Positions 1 to 8,288 of a stretch of DNA of 37,768 bases are shown here, one piece after another. Source of the stretch: Candidatus Uhrbacteria bacterium (GTDB lineage Bacteria > Patescibacteriota > Patescibacteriia > UBA9934); the NCBI GenBank assembly GCA_003518105.1, contig DOZH01000001.1:1-37768 (forward strand), written 5' to 3'. How positions within the stretch are numbered: position 1 is the stretch's first letter; the number at the start of each line of letters is the position of its first letter. The notes beneath the pieces are model-generated. The model was not told the DNA's origin. It did not search any database and was given only the letters and a program-made list of their open reading frames with translations. Made by a program: the position numbers and the translations under genes.

Positions 1-36
1 ATCCCACTCGTCTTCGTTGACTGAGGGCTCGACCGA

Positions 37-1860
37 CTATAATCTACCAGTTTTACGGCTCTTGAACAACCTACTCGAGTTGAAGAGCGGGAAGAAGTCC
101 GTGGCGAAGTTGTAGAAGGCAGCGAGGGCGGGGCCGACGAGACCAGTGAAGACCAGAATGAAGCCGACGAGATTGGAGACGACCCAGATAGCAATGTCAC
201 CTTTGACGACACCGAGTGTGCTGCGGCCGAGGAGGATCATTTGGGGTAGACGAGCCAGGTTGTCCGTCATGATGACAACGTCGGCGGCCTCGACTGAGAC
301 AGCGGCACCGCCACCACCCATAGCAATGCCAATGTCCGCCCGAGCTAAGGCTGGAGCGTCGTTAATGCCGTCGCCGACCATGCCAACTGGACCATCTTTG
401 AGTAGTTCTTCGAGGGCGAGGAGCTTGCCTTCGGGCGTCATCCTAGAATGGTATTCTGTAATCCCAAGGAGATTGGCCACGTTTTTAGCCACGCGTTCGT
501 TATCACCGGTTAACATGACAATGCGGGTGATGCCGAGTTCGCGCAGGTGATGCAGACTGGCGGCAGCTTCGGGACGAGGGATGTCGGCTACCTCGACAGA
601 ACCGAGCAGTTGGCCATTGCTCGCGACCCAGAAGACGGAGCCGAGGGCGTCGTCGGGGATGGTGGGGACAGGGAGGCCGAGTTCGTTGAAAAGCATTTCT
701 GTGCCAGCGATAATTTCTTCGCCTTGCACTTGAGCGACGACACCTTTGCCTTTGTAGAGTTTAAAATCTGTGGGGTCGGCCACGGTGCCCAAGCGACGTA
801 AACCTTCTTGGTAAGCAGTGCGACCGGCGGGGTGCTCGGAATATTTTTCGGTGCTAGCGAGGACTGTCCAGAAATGAGTCTCGTCGACGCTTGGAGCGAG
901 ATGAACGGCGCGAATTGAGAGATTCCCGAAGGTGAGCGTGCCAGTTTTATCGAGGACGAGAGTCTTCATGCGGCTCAAGGCGTCAAGAGTTTGCCCGCCT
1001 TTAATAATGACGCCGCGCTTGGCAGCTGCGCCGAGTGAGGCAGTCATGGCAAGGGGAATGGCGACGGCCATGTCGTCCGCACAAGCAATGAGGAAAAGGG
1101 CGGCGGTCATGCGTAAATCGTGGTTGATGGCGTAGGTGAGAGCGCCGAGCAGGCCGACCAATGGCAGGAAAATAGCAGCAAAACGGTCGGCGAGTTTTTC
1201 CGTGGTCGACTTGTGGAGGCTGGCGGTGTGCATGAGGGTGGCCATGCGTTCCAAGGTGGAATCTTTACCCACCTGGGTGGCTCTGACGTGCAAGGTGCCA
1301 ATGTCGACCAAGCTGGCACTAACTACGCGGTCGCCGATGTTCTTCTCGATTGGTTCGGATTCGCCAGTGACGAGAGACTCGTTAACATGAGCATAACCGT
1401 CAATAACGATGCCGTCGACTGGCAGACGAGCACCACTTTTGACGAGTACAACGTCACCCGACTTGATGGTAGTGGCGTCGACCTCAGTGATGACGTCGCC
1501 CTGCACGAGGACAGCGGTGGTTGGTTTGAGACGGAGTAATTCCTCGATAGCGTGGTGAGTGCGCGACTCGGTGTACCAGTCGAGCAGGCGAGCGCAGGTT
1601 AACATGAGAGCAATGAAGATAGCCGAATAGGCCTCGCCAGTGGCGAAGGAAACGATGACGGCGAAGGTGTTAAAAGTGTCGATGGTGATTTTACCGTGTC
1701 GGGCGGCTTTGGCCGTGTTCCAGAAAGTGGGAATGACAGCCAAGCCCGCGATGATAAAGAGGGTTAGCGGCCAATGAAAAATGAGGTCTACACAAAAAGT
1801 GGCGACGATGAGGCCGAGGATGATGTAGTCGCGAGTTGGCTCGGCGAGGAGGGATGACAT
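37..1860 (-). CDS. Heavy-metal-type P-type ATPase lacking the CPC motif
   Basis: This is an ATP-driven cation pump of the P1B-like group in the cytoplasmic membrane. Visible motifs are TGES (about residues 165-168, actuator), DKTGT (304-308, phosphorylated Asp304), SEHP (341-344, the His-Pro pair of the P1B nucleotide-binding domain), TGDN (451) and GDGINDAP (496-503). Membrane segments lie near 12-50, 65-95, 225-275 and 550-590. There is no N-terminal HMA or His-rich metal-binding domain, and the length of 607 aa fits a core-only pump. In the transmembrane metal site, where P1B pumps carry CPC, CPH or SPC, this protein reads IACADDMAVAIP (about 258-269), so the ion specificity cannot be read from the known classes. 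It starts 3 nt after the stop of the small membrane protein upstream and is surely co-transcribed with it. The family is certain; the substrate is unknown. Confidence 0.93.
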   Translation of the reverse strand: MSSLLAEPTRDYIILGLIVATFCVDLIFHWPLTLFIIAGLAVIPTFWNTAKAARHGKITIDTFNTFAVIVSFATGEAYSAIFIALMLTCARLLDWYTESRTHHAIEELLRLKPTTAVLVQGDVITEVDATTIKSGDVVLVKSGARLPVDGIVIDGYAHVNESLVTGESEPIEKNIGDRVVSASLVDIGTLHVRATQVGKDSTLERMATLMHTASLHKSTTEKLADRFAAIFLPLVGLLGALTYAINHDLRMTAALFLIACADDMAVAIPLAMTASLGAAAKRGVIIKGGQTLDALSRMKTLVLDKTGTLTFGNLSIRAVHLAPSVDETHFWTVLASTEKYSEHPAGRTAYQEGLRRLGTVADPTDFKLYKGKGVVAQVQGEEIIAGTEMLFNELGLPVPTIPDDALGSVFWVASNGQLLGSVEVADIPRPEAAASLHHLRELGITRIVMLTGDNERVAKNVANLLGITEYHSRMTPEGKLLALEELLKDGPVGMVGDGINDAPALARADIGIAMGGGGAAVSVEAADVVIMTDNLARLPQMILLGRSTLGVVKGDIAIWVVSNLVGFILVFTGLVGPALAAFYNFATDFFPLFNSSRLFKSRKTGRL

Positions 1861-1863
1861 AAC

Positions 1864-2091
1864 TTATTTCTTGGCGAATAAGTCTGCGAATTTGAGTTTA
1901 AGTACAGCAAAGAGATAGAGGATTTCTAGTATGCCAGCGGTGTTGAGAATGAGCATGATGCCGAACCACCAACCCTGGCCGTGCCGGGCGGCGTGCCAGA
2001 GAGCTAAGCCTTTCCAGAAAATGCTCCAGAGAGCCAGGAGGATAATGACTAGGAGAATGAGGGGCATGATAGCGAGGAATTCATTATTCAT
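1864..2091 (-). CDS. Small DUF5652-like membrane protein
   Basis: This 75-aa protein has two hydrophobic segments (about residues 7-28 and 40-65) separated by a short loop reading WHAARHGQGWWFG. The order 'ALW-xAARxGQxxWF...LNTxGILxIxYL' matches my recollection of the DUF5652 family, which is common in Patescibacteria and has no assigned function. It is the first gene of a two-gene operon with the P-type ATPase, whose start lies 3 nt beyond this stop codon. A role as an accessory subunit of the pump is only an inference from that tight spacing. The start codon is 8 nt from a TACAAT box, which suggests a leaderless mRNA. Confidence 0.8.
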   Translation of the reverse strand: MNNEFLAIMPLILLVIILLALWSIFWKGLALWHAARHGQGWWFGIMLILNTAGILEILYLFAVLKLKFADLFAKK

Positions 2092-2099
2092 ATGCTAGT

Positions 2100-2105
2100 A
2101 TTGTA
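2100..2105 (-). promoter_or_regulatory. -10 box of the DUF5652-ATPase operon, predicted leaderless
   Basis: On the minus strand TACAAT is followed by 8 nt and then the ATG of the 75-aa gene. With a normal start 6-8 nt after the -10 box, transcription would begin at or next to the A of the start codon. No good -35 hexamer is seen. Confidence 0.45.
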
Positions 2106-2125
2106 TTCTTTTTTACTTTGCACGA

Positions 2126-2980
2126 CTATGGCTGGAAGAGGTCGCTTGGAATAAAGCTGACAGATTTTACTTCCGGAAATTGTTTAGCGGTGGCGTCGAT
2201 TTGTTGCCAGAGAATGCTAGCGCGACAAGAACCGCCGCTGGTTTTGTTTTGCGGATCTAAGAATTCTAAGGTGAGGTGGCCGTCTTTAAGATTGGCGCCT
2301 TTGAGTTCGACGCCGGAGAGCGGATATTCCGTGGTGAGGCCTTGGGCTTTCTCGGTACTAGTCAGGCTGCCTTGAATGAGCAGTTTGAGGCTATCTTGAA
2401 TAGGCGTGATGGTGACGGCAACAACGCGGTTGACGGACTCTAAGCCTTGGGCCGAGCATTGAATGTTCCCCATGACGTCTTTATCTTTGGCGGGATTGTA
2501 GTAGTAGAGTTTGATGGTGCGGGTATTTTGTTGGAAGTTGATGGGGACGCGGAGCTCGTCGTCATGCTCGGGCAAGCCTGAAGGATTGTCCTTTTGGAGA
2601 ATGAGTGTGCCGTTGGCGGTGATGGGTGTGGGGAAGGTAAGGCTGGCTTGGAAGGGGACAAAATTGGTAGTCATCCAGTCGCTTTGGGCGGTGGCAATGC
2701 CGGTAGCTAGGACGTTGTTATTGGCGTCGATTAAGCGGATGGGAAAAGAGGCTTCAAAGAACCAGCTGCCGCGCGCTTCGCCTGTAATGGTGAGGGGGCT
2801 GAGCACGGTGGAGTAAGTAGCGGGTGAGGTGACGTGTATCTGGTCGTTAGTTGGAGCGGGGGTGGGCGTTGGCGTGGTGGACTTGGGGGTGAGTTGGATG
2901 ACGATGAAGTAGACGACGGCGATGCTGAGAGCCAGGATGAAGAAGGTGAGCAGTACTCTTGAAAAGGCAGTGTTTTTCAT
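2126..2980 (-). CDS. Membrane-anchored Gmad2 plus GerMN protein
   Basis: This 284-aa protein has an N-terminal membrane anchor (about residues 8-30), a proline/threonine-rich linker and two extracellular domains. The first (about 45-145) is a Gmad2 immunoglobulin-like domain, recognised by ITGEARGSWFFEASFPIRL and SDWMTTNFVPFQASLTF. The second (about 155-280) resembles GerMN, with an early 'IKLYYYNP' strand and the later FPEVKSVSF segment. Both families were named from spore germination proteins but are widespread cell-envelope modules, and there is no sign of sporulation here. The ATG at 2980 is chosen because the longer reading frame opens with TTG and would overlap the upstream gene. It probably forms an operon with the C39-like peptidase upstream (13-nt gap). 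A close Gmad2 relative is encoded at 20557-21627. Confidence 0.85.
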   Translation of the reverse strand: MKNTAFSRVLLTFFILALSIAVVYFIVIQLTPKSTTPTPTPAPTNDQIHVTSPATYSTVLSPLTITGEARGSWFFEASFPIRLIDANNNVLATGIATAQSDWMTTNFVPFQASLTFPTPITANGTLILQKDNPSGLPEHDDELRVPINFQQNTRTIKLYYYNPAKDKDVMGNIQCSAQGLESVNRVVAVTITPIQDSLKLLIQGSLTSTEKAQGLTTEYPLSGVELKGANLKDGHLTLEFLDPQNKTSGGSCRASILWQQIDATAKQFPEVKSVSFIPSDLFQP

Positions 2981-2993
2981 AGAGATAACTAGG

Positions 2994-4043
2994 TTAATGA
3001 GATGAAGAAACGACAATCATGGCTGTTGGCAACTTAGTTAATGGTTGGTGATTGCCGCTTTGATAATCGTTGAGAGCGGCGGCGAGGGTGGCGGCTGGGT
3101 AATGATAGTTGGCGCCATGCGAGGTACCAGGGTCATTGGCGATGAATTGATCTGTGGCCGCGTCGTAACCAGTGATCAGAATAGTGTGACGGAGAACCGA
3201 GTAGTTGGGGTTGTGGAGGAGGTCGCCGCGCACTGGCACGATGACGACGCCGCGAGCTAGGCTGGTGCGAATGTCGTCGACGGTGATGTTGTAACTGACC
3301 GTGTAGTTTGGGTAGTTGAGGTATTGACCAATTAGGCGGGTGGCGGTGTCGTTAGCGCTGGTGTCGACGTATTCGCCAAATTGCACTCGCTCCCAATCGC
3401 TCATGCTGGTGATTTGGTTCACGGCTAGGGCGGCGGTGAGTGGCGTGTTGGTCGCCCAGGCTACGGCCATTAGTGCAGAAGTCTCTTCGCAGCCTTCCGC
3501 TTGGCGGTTGTCGCTCCAGTTACCCTGTGGTGCTTGAGCGATGAAGGGAACTGTATGAGTTATGGTGGTGGCGGTGCTCGGTGGCAGGCGAGCCAAGTCG
3601 ACGTTAGTAATGCCGAGTCCGTTTTGAGTTAAGAGATTGAAGACGTCTGTTGAGGTGGCGAAGTAGCTGCGGGTGAGAGTAAGCGGATTGACGTACCAGG
3701 TTTTGCCGTGATCTTCGACGGCGAGGAGCAGGCGACCAGCAAGACGTTGGCGCAGGGCGAGATTGCTAGTGGACGTTTGACCAGAGACCGGAATGAGGGC
3801 GAGGTCGAGATTGTTGATGCCGAGGGCTAAGGCTTGAAAGGTGGCGAGAGCGTTGGCGGGTGAACCGAGTTCAACGCGTTGCCAGGTGAGAGGATTGACG
3901 TACCAGCCAGCACCAGCGTCTTGTACGGCGAGAAGGAGGCGACCAGAGAGTTGCTGGGCAAGGGTACTAGCGGCCGCTACTGGTGAGCATATTTGTGTGC
4001 CAAGGAGAATGATGAGGGCTAGGCAACTAAGGCGTAGAAGCAT
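2994..4043 (-). CDS. Secreted C39-like cysteine peptidase with two N-terminal repeats
   Basis: This 349-aa protein has a signal peptide (residues 1-25, PVAAA end). Two copies of a 50-residue repeat follow (about 33-85 and 101-154), each with the order (S/A)GRLLLAV(Q/E)D, WYVNPLT, LGI(N/T)N(L/V)DLA. The C-terminal half is a Peptidase_C39_2-like papain-fold domain. The likely nucleophile is Cys185 in EGCEETSALM, the likely His is His286 in RHTILITGYD, and Asp304 in NDPG may complete the site. Such proteins act outside the membrane; the substrate is unknown. The WYVNP repeat is one I associate with Patescibacteria surface proteins. It heads a probable operon with the Gmad2-GerMN protein and has its own promoter upstream. 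Confidence 0.85.
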   Translation of the reverse strand: MLLRLSCLALIILLGTQICSPVAAASTLAQQLSGRLLLAVQDAGAGWYVNPLTWQRVELGSPANALATFQALALGINNLDLALIPVSGQTSTSNLALRQRLAGRLLLAVEDHGKTWYVNPLTLTRSYFATSTDVFNLLTQNGLGITNVDLARLPPSTATTITHTVPFIAQAPQGNWSDNRQAEGCEETSALMAVAWATNTPLTAALAVNQITSMSDWERVQFGEYVDTSANDTATRLIGQYLNYPNYTVSYNITVDDIRTSLARGVVIVPVRGDLLHNPNYSVLRHTILITGYDAATDQFIANDPGTSHGANYHYPAATLAAALNDYQSGNHQPLTKLPTAMIVVSSSH

Positions 4044-4060
4044 AGGCCAAGAGTTAACAG

Positions 4061-4091
4061 ATTATATTTATAACATACTCCAATTAGGCAA
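4061..4091 (-). promoter_or_regulatory. Probable promoter of the C39-like peptidase operon
   Basis: Read on the minus strand, TTGCCT (4086-4091) and TATAAT (4061-4066) are separated by 19 nt, with a leader of roughly 12 nt to the ATG at 4043. A second -10-like TATAAA overlaps upstream of it. The spacing is a little long. Confidence 0.45.
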
Positions 4092-4105
4092 AAGTGAAAG
4101 GGGAC

Positions 4106-4134
4106 TTGCGCTTATTTAAGAATAGTTTTATGGT
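4106..4134 (+). promoter_or_regulatory. Promoter of the 50-codon minigene
   Basis: TTGCGC (4106-4111) and TATGGT (4129-4134) are separated by exactly 17 nt. The predicted transcript starts near 4141, right at the base of the hairpin listed next. Confidence 0.5.
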
Positions 4135-4140
4135 AAAAGT

Positions 4141-4165
4141 AGCCACGGAAGGCGCCTCTGTGGCT
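4141..4165 (+). other. Hairpin at the 5' end of the minigene transcript
   Basis: AGCCACGGA pairs with TCTGTGGCT around a 7-nt loop AGGCGCC, giving 9 pairs with one G-U. It lies at the predicted 5' end of the transcript and could protect the mRNA or act as a regulatory leader. Confidence 0.45.
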
Positions 4166-4198
4166 GCCAGAGCGGATCTTATTATTTAATCATTTTGT

Positions 4199-4351
4199 AT
4201 GAACTACAACGATGATACTAAGAAGGATCAAGCGATGGGGGGTGATAAGGACAAGATGATGGACCCAAACAAGAAGGATGATAAGTGGAAGACGCCGAAT
4301 ACAAACACGCCAGATGCGAATAAGGAACCAATGCCAAAAACTGATAAATAA
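4199..4351 (+). CDS. 50-aa highly charged, disordered small protein
   Basis: The ATG-to-TAA frame encodes 50 residues made almost only of Lys, Asp, Asn, Met, Pro, Gly and Thr, with short patches such as KKDD and DKDKMMDPNKKDD. It has no hydrophobic segment and should be disordered and soluble. I recognise no family. It is convincing as a transcription unit because it has a 17-nt-spaced promoter, a 5' hairpin and a strong terminator all to itself. No clear Shine-Dalgarno sequence precedes the ATG. It could instead be a non-coding RNA of about 250 nt that happens to hold an open frame; the lack of any internal stop and the strongly biased composition favour a peptide. Confidence 0.5.
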   Translation: MNYNDDTKKDQAMGGDKDKMMDPNKKDDKWKTPNTNTPDANKEPMPKTDK

Positions 4352-4360
4352 TATTATTTT

Positions 4361-4392
4361 AAAAACACTAACTCGGGTGAGTTAGTGTTTTT
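4361..4392. terminator. Bidirectional intrinsic terminator
   Basis: AAAAACACTAACTC and GAGTTAGTGTTTTT form a perfect 14-bp inverted repeat around a 4-nt loop GGGT. The A and T runs make it work for the 50-aa gene on the plus strand and for the surface-protein gene that ends at 4395 on the minus strand. Confidence 0.85.
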
Positions 4393-4394
4393 AT

Positions 4395-6197
4395 TTAGGG
4401 CTGATTGACGAGGTTGGTACGTGTTTTCATGATGGAGCGGTCTAGTTGTTCTTGGCCAGTCAGATCGTTTCCTTGATCGAAGTAATGGAAGAGGGTTGGT
4501 GGGAGGTCGATGATATAATCGTTCCAGTTGGTACCCAGGAGCTGAGCGGCTATTTCTTCGGTAGTAATTTCGTGGAGGAAGGCATTGTAGGAGCTGTCTA
4601 GGGCTACGGCATAAACATGAGGATCGGTTTGGAGTTTGACTAGCACGACGCCGGGCTTGGGCGGAAGTGGAAAACTGAGCGGTAGGGTGGCTAGCGTAGC
4701 GTCACTGACGGTTTGAATGACGTCAAAACTGTCCGCCCAAGTAAAGAAGATTTGTTCGTTAATAAAGGGATGACGTTGACCAATTTCGTCGACCAAGTAG
4801 ACAGTGTCGTAGTTAACAGCGCGGATAAAGGTATCTGGAGCCACAGCGTCGATAATTTCCAGCTGACCATTGAAGGGCGATACCCCAGTGGTTGGCGTGA
4901 CTGTGGTATTAATGGCTGTGATTTCGCTGGCTGGAGTTAGGGGCTCAGGATTGGCGAGCGATAAAGGATTAGAGGTGGCGGTGGCGAGTTCAACGGCGAG
5001 ATCTGTGGCAACGGCCTTGAAAGATATTTCTTGGCCTAAATAAGCTGGATTAATTTGCCAGTCGAAGGTCTCGCTGGTCAGGAAGTCTGAGATAGCTGTC
5101 CAAGTTTGACTGTTGTCCGTGGAGATAAAAATTTGATTGAAAATAACGTCTGGGCCGTTATGCCAGGTTAAATTAATCGAAGAATCTAGTTGGTTGGTGA
5201 CAGTCAAATTGGTAATACTATAATCTTTTATAGTTGGGGTGATGAGACGAGAGCTGGACTTGGTGGTGAAATTCCAGGTGGTGGTGTCGGCGATGCCGGC
5301 AGAGTTGTTGGCTGAGCTGTCGTGGAAGGCGGTGCTCGGGAACTGGACGTAATAATTAGTACCAGGCGTGAGGATGACGGTTGGATTGATGGTGATGACG
5401 GTAGTACCGCTGCCAGTAACCTGACCATCCGTGACGTCGATGGTAGCTGTAGCGGTGTTGTCGCTGGCGCGGTAAATAATAAGGTTGCCACTGCCGACAG
5501 CGACGGTTTCGTCGAAGGTTAGAGTTAGATTATTGGTAGTTAAAAAGCCACTTGAATTGTCGAGCGGTGAAAAGGTTGTGATAGTTGGCGAGGTGGTTTC
5601 GGTAGTGATGGTGAGGCTGGTGTCGTCGAAGGTAGCGCCGTATTGCCCGAGCCACCAGATAGAGTCTTTACCACGGAGCTCAACGTTAATATAGCGAACG
5701 CCAGTGCCGTAGTCAGTAAAACTGTGAGGGATGTTAGTCCAGGTTCCGCTAGCGACCTGCTCGTCGGTGGAGAAAGTAGAAATTTGGTTGTGACTAGCAC
5801 CTTCAAGCGTGACTGTGACAGAATAGGGGTCGTCGGTGCCAGAGAAAGAATCATAGCCGGCGACCCAGGTGCTAAAGTCGATAATTGGAGTGCTGTCAAG
5901 CGTGGCGGCGGCGTAGCCAACAGCGAGGAGGTCGATGTTTTGGGTTAAAGTACCCCATTCGTAAGATGAAAGAAAGCCATAGGCACCGCTATGAGAAAAA
6001 CCACTAATGACCCAGCCACTGCCACCGTCGACCTTGGTCCAGCCGGTGAAGTTGGCGGTTTCGGCGTCGGGATTGGTTACGAGGTTGGTGAAGGCTAAAG
6101 CGCTGGGGAGGTGATAGACGAGGCCGACAATCACTGCAGCGCACAGGACAATTGGATATTGCAGTAGATGAAGAATATTGGTTCGAGCTTTGAGCAT
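4395..6197 (-). CDS. Large secreted surface protein with Ig-like and CPR-type C-terminal domain
   Basis: This 600-aa protein starts with a signal or anchor segment (about residues 14-35). A jelly-roll-like domain follows (about 40-200, NLVTNPDAET at its start, the form of a carbohydrate-binding module). Next is an SbsA/Big_5-type Ig domain (about 205-312, marked by SPTITTFSPLDNSSG, LTLTFDETV and TPGTNYYVQFPS). Then comes a fibronectin-like segment (about 322-410) and a C-terminal domain (about 450-575) with VYLVDE, FFTWADSFDVIQTVSD and TNWNDYIIDLPPTLF. That last domain recurs in the protein at 9929-11239. The ATG at 6197 is used because the longer frame opens with TTG and overlaps the upstream gene. 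It probably is displayed on the cell surface; ligand unknown. Confidence 0.8.
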   Translation of the reverse strand: MLKARTNILHLLQYPIVLCAAVIVGLVYHLPSALAFTNLVTNPDAETANFTGWTKVDGGSGWVISGFSHSGAYGFLSSYEWGTLTQNIDLLAVGYAAATLDSTPIIDFSTWVAGYDSFSGTDDPYSVTVTLEGASHNQISTFSTDEQVASGTWTNIPHSFTDYGTGVRYINVELRGKDSIWWLGQYGATFDDTSLTITTETTSPTITTFSPLDNSSGFLTTNNLTLTFDETVAVGSGNLIIYRASDNTATATIDVTDGQVTGSGTTVITINPTVILTPGTNYYVQFPSTAFHDSSANNSAGIADTTTWNFTTKSSSRLITPTIKDYSITNLTVTNQLDSSINLTWHNGPDVIFNQIFISTDNSQTWTAISDFLTSETFDWQINPAYLGQEISFKAVATDLAVELATATSNPLSLANPEPLTPASEITAINTTVTPTTGVSPFNGQLEIIDAVAPDTFIRAVNYDTVYLVDEIGQRHPFINEQIFFTWADSFDVIQTVSDATLATLPLSFPLPPKPGVVLVKLQTDPHVYAVALDSSYNAFLHEITTEEIAAQLLGTNWNDYIIDLPPTLFHYFDQGNDLTGQEQLDRSIMKTRTNLVNQP

Positions 6198-6204
6198 AGA
6201 GTGA

Positions 6205-6660
6205 TTAGCTGGTTTTTTTAGTTTTTTTAGTCTGGTGGTCGGCGAGGTGCTCAATCTTGGCAGTGAGATTGGCTAGAACTTGGCGCAGATCTTCGAGTTC
6301 GCGAGCTTCGTTGTGTAGAGCGTCGTCATTGCGAGTAAGCTGACGTTGTTCGGTGCGTAGGCCGGAGATGATTATCTCGTTACCAATTAAGCTAGAGACA
6401 AAAGCGCCGGTGAAGAGGAGAATGAGGCTGCCGACGACGAGGGAAAGAGGGCCGTCCCACCAGAGGTTATTGGCCAGGTCGATGGAGGTTTGGGCTGTTT
6501 GGGCGGAATAGTTTTGAGCAATGAGCATGAGGTAGTCCACCGTGTGCCAAGCGCCGCGCCAAAAAAGAACAACGCCGGTGCCGCCCAGCAAAGCGTAGAA
6601 TAATGGATGATGACTGAGCCAGGTTTTGCTACGTAGTACGAGACTGGTTATGACCAACAT
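6205..6660 (-). CDS. Membrane protein with C-terminal coiled coil
   Basis: This 151-aa protein has an N-terminal hydrophobic pair (about residues 20-50) and another segment at 73-95. A charged helical tail (about 98-145, with heptad-like LED-LRQVLANLTAKIEHL) is likely to form a coiled coil and ends in a Lys/Thr-rich stretch. I do not recognise a family. It lies 7 nt upstream of the surface protein at 4395-6197 and would be co-transcribed with it, which suggests an envelope role. It is divergent from topoisomerase IB. Confidence 0.6.
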   Translation of the reverse strand: MLVITSLVLRSKTWLSHHPLFYALLGGTGVVLFWRGAWHTVDYLMLIAQNYSAQTAQTSIDLANNLWWDGPLSLVVGSLILLFTGAFVSSLIGNEIIISGLRTEQRQLTRNDDALHNEARELEDLRQVLANLTAKIEHLADHQTKKTKKTS

Positions 6661-6693
6661 AAGTATCGAGTTAATGCTGGAGAAAGTATAGCA

Positions 6694-6702
6694 TGTTATA
6701 CT
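6694..6702 (+). promoter_or_regulatory. Extended -10 promoter of topoisomerase IB, predicted leaderless
   Basis: TGTTATACT ends 7 nt before the ATG at 6710, so transcription would start at or next to the start codon. The extended TGn motif and a near-consensus -10 fit a promoter without a clear -35. Confidence 0.5.
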
Positions 6703-6709
6703 GTGGCTA

Positions 6710-7708
6710 ATGAAACTAATTTATACTACAGATGACAAGCTAGGGATTGGCCGACGGAAGCGGTTGGGTTTTTTTGTGTATGTTGATGCGCAAGGCAAGA
6801 GGGTGAGAGACAGAGAAGTGTTGACGCGGATTAAGGCGCTCGGCATCCCGCCGGCGTATACGAATGTGTGGATTTGTCCTGTGGCGAATGGGCATTTGCA
6901 GGCTACTGGGCGTGATAGTAAGGGGCGCAAACAATATATTTATCATGAGTTATGGACAGCCGAACAGGAGAGCAAAAAGTTTCATAAGCTGCTCGATTTT
7001 GCCAAATCCCTGTCGCCGATTAGGCGGATCGTGGCGCGCGATTTTGCGCTCTTGGATATGCCGAAGGAGCGGGTGTTGGCGGCGATTGTGAAACTGCTCG
7101 ATAATGAGTATGTGCGGATTGGCAATGACGAGTATGCGGAGGAGAACGGCACTTATGGGTTGACGACGCTGGAGAACCGGCACGTTAAGGGTGTTGGTGA
7201 GAAGATGAGGTTGGTGTTTAAGGGCAAGGAGGGAATTGTGCATGAGGTGCCGTTGCACGATGAGCGTTTGCGTGAGGTCGTGGCGGCGTGCCAGGATATT
7301 CCGGGACATGAGTTGTTTGAGTATGTGGACGACAATGGCGCTGTGCATGATATAAAGTCCACAGATGTGAATGAGTATCTACAAGAAATGGCTAAGCGGG
7401 AAGTGACAGCGAAGGATTTTAGGACGTGGCATGGGACGGTAATTGTGGCGGAATATTTGTGGAAGGTGGCGAGGCCGGAGAGTAAGAAAGAACTACGTTT
7501 AAATATCAAAGAGGCTATCAATAAGGCGGCTGAGGCCTTGGGCAATACGAGTGCGGTTTGTAAACGGAGTTATGTTCATCCCGGTGTCATTGCTTGTTAC
7601 GAGAAGGACAGCCTGAAATGGCGCGAGCCGAAAGAGAGCTCGTGTAAAAAGTATCCGCACCTGAAGAAGCACGAGGTGGCGTTGGTGGAGTTTTTGGAGA
7701 GGGGCTAG
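6710..7708 (+). CDS. DNA topoisomerase IB (eukaryote/poxvirus-like)
   Basis: This enzyme relaxes supercoiled DNA through a 3'-phosphotyrosyl intermediate without ATP. The catalytic set is visible: Arg136 in EYVRIGNDEY, Lys160 in LENRHVKG, Arg238 and His241 in DFRTWHGT, and the nucleophile Tyr288 in CKRSYVHPGVI. The 332-aa length matches bacterial type IB enzymes (COG3569 type), which have an N-terminal clamp domain and a C-terminal tyrosine-recombinase-like core. It converges on the sigma-factor gene, and the two stop codons overlap in the sequence CTAG (7705-7708). Confidence 0.95.
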   Translation: MKLIYTTDDKLGIGRRKRLGFFVYVDAQGKRVRDREVLTRIKALGIPPAYTNVWICPVANGHLQATGRDSKGRKQYIYHELWTAEQESKKFHKLLDFAKSLSPIRRIVARDFALLDMPKERVLAAIVKLLDNEYVRIGNDEYAEENGTYGLTTLENRHVKGVGEKMRLVFKGKEGIVHEVPLHDERLREVVAACQDIPGHELFEYVDDNGAVHDIKSTDVNEYLQEMAKREVTAKDFRTWHGTVIVAEYLWKVARPESKKELRLNIKEAINKAAEALGNTSAVCKRSYVHPGVIACYEKDSLKWREPKESSCKKYPHLKKHEVALVEFLERG

Positions 7709-8277
7709 TCAAATTTGCGCTTTTCCTCCTTACCTAACTGCTCAAATTGCTTTAAAGCTTTTAGATATCCAGAAATTACATCGTGTTCTGGAATACCCAG
7801 TCTCTTGCTTATCTCTGTATATGAGAGATACTCAAAGTCTCGTAGACGAAGCAGCTCTGCGGCTTGAGGTTCCAGACGAGCAAGCAATTCATGCACAAAC
7901 TTCTCATCCTCAATTTTCATTAATAAACTTTCTGGGTTTGCAACTTCAAGCGAGGTTAATGTTGAAGCATCTGTATCGGACTGTTCCCCTCTTTTGGCGT
8001 TATTAAGAACTATTCGGACGAGCCATTTATAGAAATCTGAGTTAGATGGAAAATCATGGAGCCTTGTGAACGCGGTAAACATGGCCTCAGACACGGCCTC
8101 TTCTGCGTCTTCACGGTTCGAAAAGTATTGGAGAACGGTCTCTGTCAGTTGCGGCACATATTTTTGATACAGATTTTCCCAGGCTTTTTTGTCGCCGTTT
8201 TTTGCCTTGGCGATTTCGTTGTTTGCATGAGTATTATTTATTTCTGAGTATTGTTGCTCCCGTGATGATATTTTCAT
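7705..8277 (-). CDS. RNA polymerase sigma factor, ECF-like
   Basis: This 190-aa protein has sigma-70 region 2 (about residues 32-100, with WENLYQKYVPQL, EDAEEAVSEAMFTAF and DFYKWLVRIVLNNAKR). Region 4 follows (about 128-180), with LEPQAAELLRLRDFEYLSYTEISKRLGI as its helix-turn-helix; region 3 is absent, as in the ECF group. It would direct RNA polymerase to a small regulon. It sits 11 nt downstream of the unknown 225-aa gene and probably shares its transcript. That neighbour has no transmembrane segment, so it is not a typical membrane anti-sigma factor, but a soluble regulator is possible. Confidence 0.88.
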   Translation of the reverse strand: MKISSREQQYSEINNTHANNEIAKAKNGDKKAWENLYQKYVPQLTETVLQYFSNREDAEEAVSEAMFTAFTRLHDFPSNSDFYKWLVRIVLNNAKRGEQSDTDASTLTSLEVANPESLLMKIEDEKFVHELLARLEPQAAELLRLRDFEYLSYTEISKRLGIPEHDVISGYLKALKQFEQLGKEEKRKFD

Positions 8278-8288
8278 AGAATATTTTT

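Noticed and set aside
1..36. A further copy of the palindromic family at the left edge
   Set aside because: Only about 9 nt (CAGTCAACG on the minus strand) match copy B, too little to claim.
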